Assembly: GCA_009785425.1 (NCBI GenBank)
Contig: WQWI01000002.1
Coordinates: 1 to 64,000 of the forward strand
Length of the DNA stretch: 64,000 bases
Direction of reading: 5' to 3'
Source of the DNA: Bacteroidales bacterium
GTDB lineage: Bacteria; Bacteroidota; Bacteroidia; Bacteroidales; P3
Shown here: piece by piece, positions 56,538 to 64,000 of the stretch
How the letters are laid out: each line of letters begins with the position of its first letter
Position numbering within the stretch: position 1 is the stretch's first letter
Notes under the pieces: generated by a model
Seen by the model: the letters and a program-made list of their open reading frames with translations, nothing else
Database searches by the model: none
What the model was told of the DNA's origin: nothing
Made by a program: the position numbers and the translations under genes

Positions 56538-58658
56538 ATGAAGTATCTTCCAAAATATCTGATTCTGATTTTCACATTGTGCCTGTCTAATGTGGCTCTT
56601 GGGCAATACGAATATACTCAACCGGCAGATACAACCAACGTTCCTCCGGAACCGGAAAGACGCGAAATAGCAAGTAGAGAGGGAGGCTCTGCAAACAGGG
56701 GGATCGTTTACTTTTTTTACGAAAATAAATTTAATGTTGGACGTCCGGATCTCCAGTTTATTGACACTATAAAAACGCTTTTTCATCGCTATAATCCGAT
56801 TATGCGAAACAATGCTTTTCGTGCCGACCGTGGAAATATGGGATTAATTGTTGACGATTTAGAGTTTTCTTTCAGAAACGATCTTTTGTTTTCATACGGA
56901 AGAAGTCCGTTTGAATTATATCGCTTCACGCCTTTCAACACGAAATTTTATCAAAACACGATTCCGTACGTTGAATTGTATTATGTACAAGGTGGCGAGC
57001 GAAAACAAAATTTCCGAATGCTTTTTACACAAAATGTTCTGCGAGGTTTGAATGTGGGGGCAGAATACAACGTCATTATGGCACCCGGAGTTTACCACCG
57101 TTCGTCCACGAGGCACAACAATGTTCGTGTGTTTTCAAATTTTATTTCCGAAAATCAAAGGTATCGAGCTGTGGCAGGATATTTTTTCAATCACTTTCAA
57201 TCCAATGAAAACGGTGGAATTACTATCCCCCTTCAATCGGCTGCAGATTTCAGCAACAAGCAAATTGTCCCGATTAGACTTTTACAAGCAGAAAATGTCT
57301 GGCGAGAAAATACTTTTTACATCCGGCAATCCTACCATTTTGGCATAAATCGAAACAGGAGACAAAACAGAATTCAAAATGAAGTTTTGAACGACAATCT
57401 GAATGATACCCTGAATGGGAATGGCTATATGAATGGAATTGAAAATGGAGAATTGAAAATTGAAAATGGTTATTCCGAGGCAAACGGTGTTAATCAGCGA
57501 ATAAGCTTTGGCTCTCTTTCACATTCACTTGAGGTACAGCGATTTCGCATGATGTTTAATGACAGGCAATTGAATCCGGAAAATTATCCCGCTATTTTTA
57601 GAGATTCGACACAAACACGAGATTCCACATTTGTAGAGTTGATTCGGAATACCCTTTCATGGAATATCGGTGATGTAACCTCGTTTCGAAATTCGCAGTT
57701 TCTCAATCTGAGTTTTGGTGCGACGATGGATTTGGCAAGAGTTCGAACCGGAGATGTTATTTTTGACACATTAAAATCTGATCCTGTTGAATACTACAGA
57801 AATTTCAATCGTGATTTCGGCTATCTTTACCCGTTCGCCAACCTGCGTTTGAACTTTCGAGATCGATATTTTTTGAGTGCAGGAATAATGTATCAAACAC
57901 GTTTAAGCACTCGAGACTTAAGAACTTTTACAGGTTTTTCTGCTAATGCAAGGTTTGATTATTTTTTCAACCAAGCAAGATCTAACGACGGCTTTTTTGC
58001 TGAAGCAAATTTTACAGATGTTTTGCCTCGTCCGTTTCAACAGTTTTATATCAGCAACAATTTTCGATGGGAAAATTCTTTCACAAATCCACAAACGCTG
58101 CATTTTGCTGCCGGTGCACGTTGGAGAGGTTTTCGTTTGAGAAGTGAAATCGCAACATTTAACAATTTCATCTACCTAACTCCAACAAATTTTGCACAAT
58201 CCAACGAAACTTTTTCGATATTCAAAACATCGTTGGAAAGAACATTTCGATTTTGGAGAATTCTTGCATTAGACACACGTTTGGTGTATCAACACAATAC
58301 ATCGGAAACTATCATGCAACTCCCGACATTCTCAACACGAAGTGCACTGTTCTTCGACTTTATTTTACTCGGCACAACGCCTATGCAGGTCGGCTTTGAA
58401 GCATTCTACAACACACCATTTCATTCAAGATTTTTCAATCCGGCATTAGGTATGTTTTACGATCAAAGGCAACTCCAAACGGGTGGATTTGTTTTTGCCG
58501 ATGCATTTCTGAATTTGCGTATAGCACGTGCAAATGTTTTCTTCAGAATGAGTAATCTCGGTGCAAACTGGTGGGGCTACAACTACATGATGACCAACGG
58601 TTATCCGATCGCCTATCGCACGTTTTCGTTTGGGGTATTATGGCGGTTTTATGATTAA
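56538..58658 (+). CDS. Putative porin / outer-membrane beta-barrel
   Basis: Signal MKYLPKYLILIFTLCLSNVALGQ; FFYENKFNVGRPDLQFIDTIKTLFHRYNP; many barrel strands, C-terminal aromatic. Confidence 0.8.
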   Translation: MKYLPKYLILIFTLCLSNVALGQYEYTQPADTTNVPPEPERREIASREGGSANRGIVYFFYENKFNVGRPDLQFIDTIKTLFHRYNPIMRNNAFRADRGNMGLIVDDLEFSFRNDLLFSYGRSPFELYRFTPFNTKFYQNTIPYVELYYVQGGERKQNFRMLFTQNVLRGLNVGAEYNVIMAPGVYHRSSTRHNNVRVFSNFISENQRYRAVAGYFFNHFQSNENGGITIPLQSAADFSNKQIVPIRLLQAENVWRENTFYIRQSYHFGINRNRRQNRIQNEVLNDNLNDTLNGNGYMNGIENGELKIENGYSEANGVNQRISFGSLSHSLEVQRFRMMFNDRQLNPENYPAIFRDSTQTRDSTFVELIRNTLSWNIGDVTSFRNSQFLNLSFGATMDLARVRTGDVIFDTLKSDPVEYYRNFNRDFGYLYPFANLRLNFRDRYFLSAGIMYQTRLSTRDLRTFTGFSANARFDYFFNQARSNDGFFAEANFTDVLPRPFQQFYISNNFRWENSFTNPQTLHFAAGARWRGFRLRSEIATFNNFIYLTPTNFAQSNETFSIFKTSLERTFRFWRILALDTRLVYQHNTSETIMQLPTFSTRSALFFDFILLGTTPMQVGFEAFYNTPFHSRFFNPALGMFYDQRQLQTGGFVFADAFLNLRIARANVFFRMSNLGANWWGYNYMMTNGYPIAYRTFSFGVLWRFYD

Positions 58659-58672
58659 GGGAGCGGCTTTTC

Positions 58673-58710
58673 ATCGTCATTCCGCCGTAGGGCGGAATCC
58701 CCTTGCTATT
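58673..58710. repeat. Short palindromic element (gtcattccgccgtagggcggaatccccttgctat)
   Basis: Shares ggaatccccttgctat (rev. atagcaaggggattcc) with 313-328. Confidence 0.65.
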
Positions 58711-58732
58711 TTCGTTTTTTTTCGTATCTTTG
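58703..58732 (+). promoter_or_regulatory. Promoter of DUF4349 lipoprotein; -33 box inside dispersed element
   Basis: TTG 58703-58705, N19, TATCTTTG 58725-58732. Confidence 0.55.
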
Positions 58733-58750
58733 CAAAAAAGAAAATAGGTT

Positions 58751-59470
58751 ATGGTTAGATTATTCTTAAATTTCTGCATTTCTTTGGTTGGATTTGCTTT
58801 GGTGTCCTGCCATACACCGTCTAATATACCAGCTCATGCACCAACTGATATGGTTATGACTGGGGCAGGGACGACAACTTCTCAAGGCGAGCCTCTTGCT
58901 CTTGAATCTTTTACTGTTGTAGCACGAGGTACACAGCGTGCGAGCGATCAAAGAATGGTTGCACATACGGCATCATTGAGACTATCGGTTAGAGATGCAG
59001 AAAATACACGAAATGTGCTTCTGCAACAAGTTAAAAACAATAACGGCTTTCTTGTTAGAGAAGCAGGAAATTCAATAACAGCACGAATTCCAACCGAAAA
59101 TATGGAAGTCTTTTTAAATTATGCAAAGACACTTGGTAACCTTGAAGGTCTCAACAGAACAGGAACAGATATTACAGATCAATATCGGGATAATGTGCTT
59201 AGATTAGATAATTTAAGAAACGTGCGGAACAGATATTTGGCATTATTGGAACAGGCAAACACAGTTAGCGATATTTTAAGTATTGAAAGAGAACTTGAAC
59301 GTGTAAACTTAGAGATAGATAGACTTGAAGGACGAGTTCGACACGCAGAATTAAGTGTTGCGTTATCAAATGTGACTGTAACGTTTAGAGAAAGAACAAG
59401 ACCCGGACCTGTAGGGTGGATTTTTTATGGTTTGTACCGAGGAATAGAATGGTTATTTGTATGGAATTAA
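58751..59470 (+). CDS. DUF4349 lipoprotein
   Basis: Lipobox ALVSCHT; ASLRLSVRDAENTRNVLLQQVKNNNGFLV; RYLALLEQANTVSDILSIERELERVNLEIDRLEGRV; C-terminal membrane segment. Confidence 0.87.
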   Translation: MVRLFLNFCISLVGFALVSCHTPSNIPAHAPTDMVMTGAGTTTSQGEPLALESFTVVARGTQRASDQRMVAHTASLRLSVRDAENTRNVLLQQVKNNNGFLVREAGNSITARIPTENMEVFLNYAKTLGNLEGLNRTGTDITDQYRDNVLRLDNLRNVRNRYLALLEQANTVSDILSIERELERVNLEIDRLEGRVRHAELSVALSNVTVTFRERTRPGPVGWIFYGLYRGIEWLFVWN

Positions 59471-59682
59471 CAAAAATCTGCTCGGTATAGTACAAAGGTT
59501 GTTTCCTCTACAGAGTTCAATAAAACAGCATAATCCGATACCCTTATCTGCTTGCGGCAAAGCATAAAAATCTACGAACGCAGTGAGTACGTTACCGCGA
59601 AAATTGTCAGAGCGGTAGCGGAAACATAATTTTCGCAAAGCGTTTTTTTGGTTCGTTTTTTGTCGCTACAAAAAATGAACGA

Positions 59683-60492
59683 TTAATAAAAAATCGTATT
59701 CAACACATACGCCAAACGAACACCACCAAGCAACAACTGCTCGTCAACGACACTCAAAAATGTTCGATAACGCCCGTCTATCATTTTTAGTCCATGAATA
59801 TAACTGAAACGCAAATCGGCATATCTCGGTGTGTGTTTGTAAACATAATGTGCCAAAATAACCGTTTCCTCAACCCAATCTCTTGGGCCACCTTGTTGCA
59901 TTTCAGCAATAGTAGCAGGGGTAGTAGGTGCCATCAAATTGTATGCCCATTCGGTATGACTCCAATTTCTTGCACGTTCCACAATTGGAGAATCCCATAT
60001 TGCGTGCAAGTTTGTTCTCGATCCAAACCAATACACAGGATGTAGATTTCCTCCGCGATCGGCTCTGCGTCCGGCGTGCATCGGACAATGAATTTCGCCA
60101 ACGGTGTGAATCATAACTTTCAAAAAAACCCTTTTTGTTGAATCACAATAAGCGTTTGATGAGAGTTTGTATATCGCAAGTTCGGTTGCAGTAACCATAT
60201 CGCCCGTTTCGGCAGGCGGACTGGTTGCATAAGTATAGCCGGAATCAACATTTACGAAGTGCCATGTTCTCATGAAATCGAATTTAGGAATGCTTCGGGC
60301 GTTGTCCATCCACATGGCATAAGTAGCCATCGTTCTACCGTTCAAAAGCCGTGTGACTTCAGCTTGTGCCTCCGGCGTGAGATTTTTCTGTGCGATGAGA
60401 GCAATAGCGTCATGTGCTCGACTCCCCCACGCAGAAAGTTGAAGGGTTAGCAATAAAAAGACGATTGGCGATAGGATTTTTTTGATTTTCAT
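59683..60492 (-). CDS. S1/P1 nuclease
   Basis: Signal then WGSRAHDAIALIAQKNLTPEA; IHTVGEIHCPMHAGRRADRGGN; NLHAIWDS. Confidence 0.92.
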   Translation of the reverse strand: MKIKKILSPIVFLLLTLQLSAWGSRAHDAIALIAQKNLTPEAQAEVTRLLNGRTMATYAMWMDNARSIPKFDFMRTWHFVNVDSGYTYATSPPAETGDMVTATELAIYKLSSNAYCDSTKRVFLKVMIHTVGEIHCPMHAGRRADRGGNLHPVYWFGSRTNLHAIWDSPIVERARNWSHTEWAYNLMAPTTPATIAEMQQGGPRDWVEETVILAHYVYKHTPRYADLRFSYIHGLKMIDGRYRTFLSVVDEQLLLGGVRLAYVLNTIFY

Positions 60493-60541
60493 AAGAGATT
60501 TATTTTTTGCAAAGATACGAAAAAAAATCGCATTTTTTAGC

Positions 60542-62573
<2,032 letters not shown>

Positions 62574-62580
62574 GTAGGAA

Positions 62581-63840
62581 TTAAATTAGTGCCTTAACAC
62601 CAATATCTGTACGATAAAACAGATTTTCGCACTCGATTTTTTTAACGGCTTCTAATGCTTTTGCTCGGGCTTCGTCCAAATTTTTGCCTGTACCTACAAC
62701 CATAAGAACCCTTCCGCCGGATGTGAGTAACTTGCCGCTTTTTTCGGTTGTTCCCATATGATAGACTTTTACGTCTGTTGTGGACGTATTCAATACGCCC
62801 CTACAGTCGATTTCATAACCTGTTTCGTAATCTCCGGGATAACCTTTGGATGCCATAACAATGCCTAAAATCGGAAAATCATCCCATTCGATTTCGATTT
62901 TTTGCCCCTCGGCAATGCCGTAAAAAATATCAAAAATATCGCTTTTTAATCTTGGCAGAACTATTTCCGTTTCCGGATCTCCAAAACGTGCATTAAACTC
63001 GATGACTTTGATACCGTTTTTAGTTTTCATTAATCCGCCGTACAGCACACCCGAAAACGAACAGCCCTCTTCGACCATCGCAAATGCTGTGGGTTTCAGG
63101 ATGTTTTCCAAAGCATAGTTTTGGTCTTCTTCGGTTACGAAAGGAAGTGGTCCGTATGCACCCATTCCGCCTGTGTTCGGACCTGTATCGCCATCGAACG
63201 CACGCTTGTGATCTTGTGCCAAAACCATCGGATAAACATCTGCACCATTCACAAAACACATAAACGAAAATTCAGGACCTTCCAAATAATCCTCAATAAC
63301 AACTTTTCCTTCGCCAAATTTATCGTCAACCAACATATCTTTCAACGCAAGTTCCGCTTCCTCAATGGTTTCAGCGATAACAACACCTTTTCCGGCAGCC
63401 AGTCCATCGTATTTCAGCACGGTAGGAAGCGGTTTTTCTTTAACATAGTTCAACGCCTCGTTGAAGTCTGTGAATACCTCATAAGCAGCCGTCGGGATGC
63501 CATATTTTATCATCAAATCTTTTGCAAAACGCTTGCTCGATTCGATTTGTGCAGCCTTTTGATTGGGACCAAAAATACGCAGTCCATTTTCTTTGAAAAC
63601 GTCAACAATTCCAAGAGAGAGCGGTGTTTCGGGACCCACAACTGTGAGGTCAATTTGTTTTTCGATAGCAAACGTAAGAAGCCCGTTCACATCCGTATCT
63701 TTCAGTGCAACGAGTTCCGCTTGCTTTGCTATTCCTGCGTTTCCGGGAGCACAATAGATTTTAGAAACTTTTGACGACTTCGACAAAGCATCTGCGATAG
63801 CGTGTTCTCTACCGCCTCCTCCAATGATTAGTACGTTCAT
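62581..63840 (-). CDS. purD: Phosphoribosylamine-glycine ligase
   Basis: MNVLIIGGGGREHAIADALSKS; DGLAAGKGVVIAET; DHKRAFDGDTGPNTGGMGAYGP. Confidence 0.96.
   Translation of the reverse strand: MNVLIIGGGGREHAIADALSKSSKVSKIYCAPGNAGIAKQAELVALKDTDVNGLLTFAIEKQIDLTVVGPETPLSLGIVDVFKENGLRIFGPNQKAAQIESSKRFAKDLMIKYGIPTAAYEVFTDFNEALNYVKEKPLPTVLKYDGLAAGKGVVIAETIEEAELALKDMLVDDKFGEGKVVIEDYLEGPEFSFMCFVNGADVYPMVLAQDHKRAFDGDTGPNTGGMGAYGPLPFVTEEDQNYALENILKPTAFAMVEEGCSFSGVLYGGLMKTKNGIKVIEFNARFGDPETEIVLPRLKSDIFDIFYGIAEGQKIEIEWDDFPILGIVMASKGYPGDYETGYEIDCRGVLNTSTTDVKVYHMGTTEKSGKLLTSGGRVLMVVGTGKNLDEARAKALEAVKKIECENLFYRTDIGVKALI
62782..62805. repeat. Degenerate copy of the TGTAGGGGCG..CGCCCCTACA element inside purD
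   Basis: Coding strand tgtaggggcgtattgaatacgtcc, translated CRGVLNTS; half matches elements at 28279-28306 and 34305-34336. Confidence 0.65.
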
Positions 63841-63940
63841 TTTTTTTACAATTTCTGTTTGAACTACCTCATTCCAGTGAATACTGTCCTGTTTTTTCCC
63901 GCTGATTATTGTGGTCATTATGCTCATAGCCTTATGTTTT

Positions 63941-64000
63941 TTAATGTTTGAAATGTCGCATTCCCGTAAGAAGCATTGTAATTCCCAACTCGTTGGCTTT
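63941..64000 (-). CDS. purH: C-terminus of bifunctional AICAR transformylase/IMP cyclohydrolase (partial at window edge)
   Basis: Minus-strand translation KANELGITMLLTGMRHFKH-stop matches the conserved PurH C-terminus (...MRHFRH); adjacent to purD. Confidence 0.8.
   Translation of the reverse strand, partial: KANELGITMLLTGMRHFKH

Noticed and set aside
63121-63774. 217-aa plus-strand ORF opposite purD
   Set aside because: Antisense shadow of a confidently identified purD.

Overview
This looks like an ordinary chromosomal window from a Bacteroidota (probably Bacteroidales) genome. Support for that comes from recurrent TTTG-N19/20-TAnnTTTG promoters, SusC/SusD proteins, T9SS C-terminal tags and DUF721/recF/rsmD/gyrB housekeeping genes. 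The central block (~9.3-37 kb) is a large starch/maltodextrin utilisation locus. It holds SusC, SusD and a SusE/F-like lipoprotein, six GH13 enzymes including two tandem-duplicated pairs, a GH77 4-alpha-glucanotransferase, an SLC45-like MFS transporter and a thioredoxin-like lipoprotein. It also holds an unusual secreted CotH-kinase protein that carries lamin-tail domains, a SusE/F-like starch-binding module and a T9SS tag. Upstream is a tRNA-Arg-adjacent remnant island with an AbiEi/AbiEii toxin-antitoxin pair, a truncated tyrosine recombinase and a frameshifted IS1-like transposase remnant. Other notable features are a cobalamin riboswitch at the left edge, a RelE/ParE-type toxin with an uncharacterised antitoxin, and an APH-kinase/RapZ-C fusion. 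There is also an operator-like palindrome array at a probably leaderless gene, and many short dispersed palindromic elements. Some of those elements lie in frame inside coding genes (an MFS transporter and purD). No CRISPR array or rRNA was seen. All family assignments are by eye from protein motifs; no database search was run.
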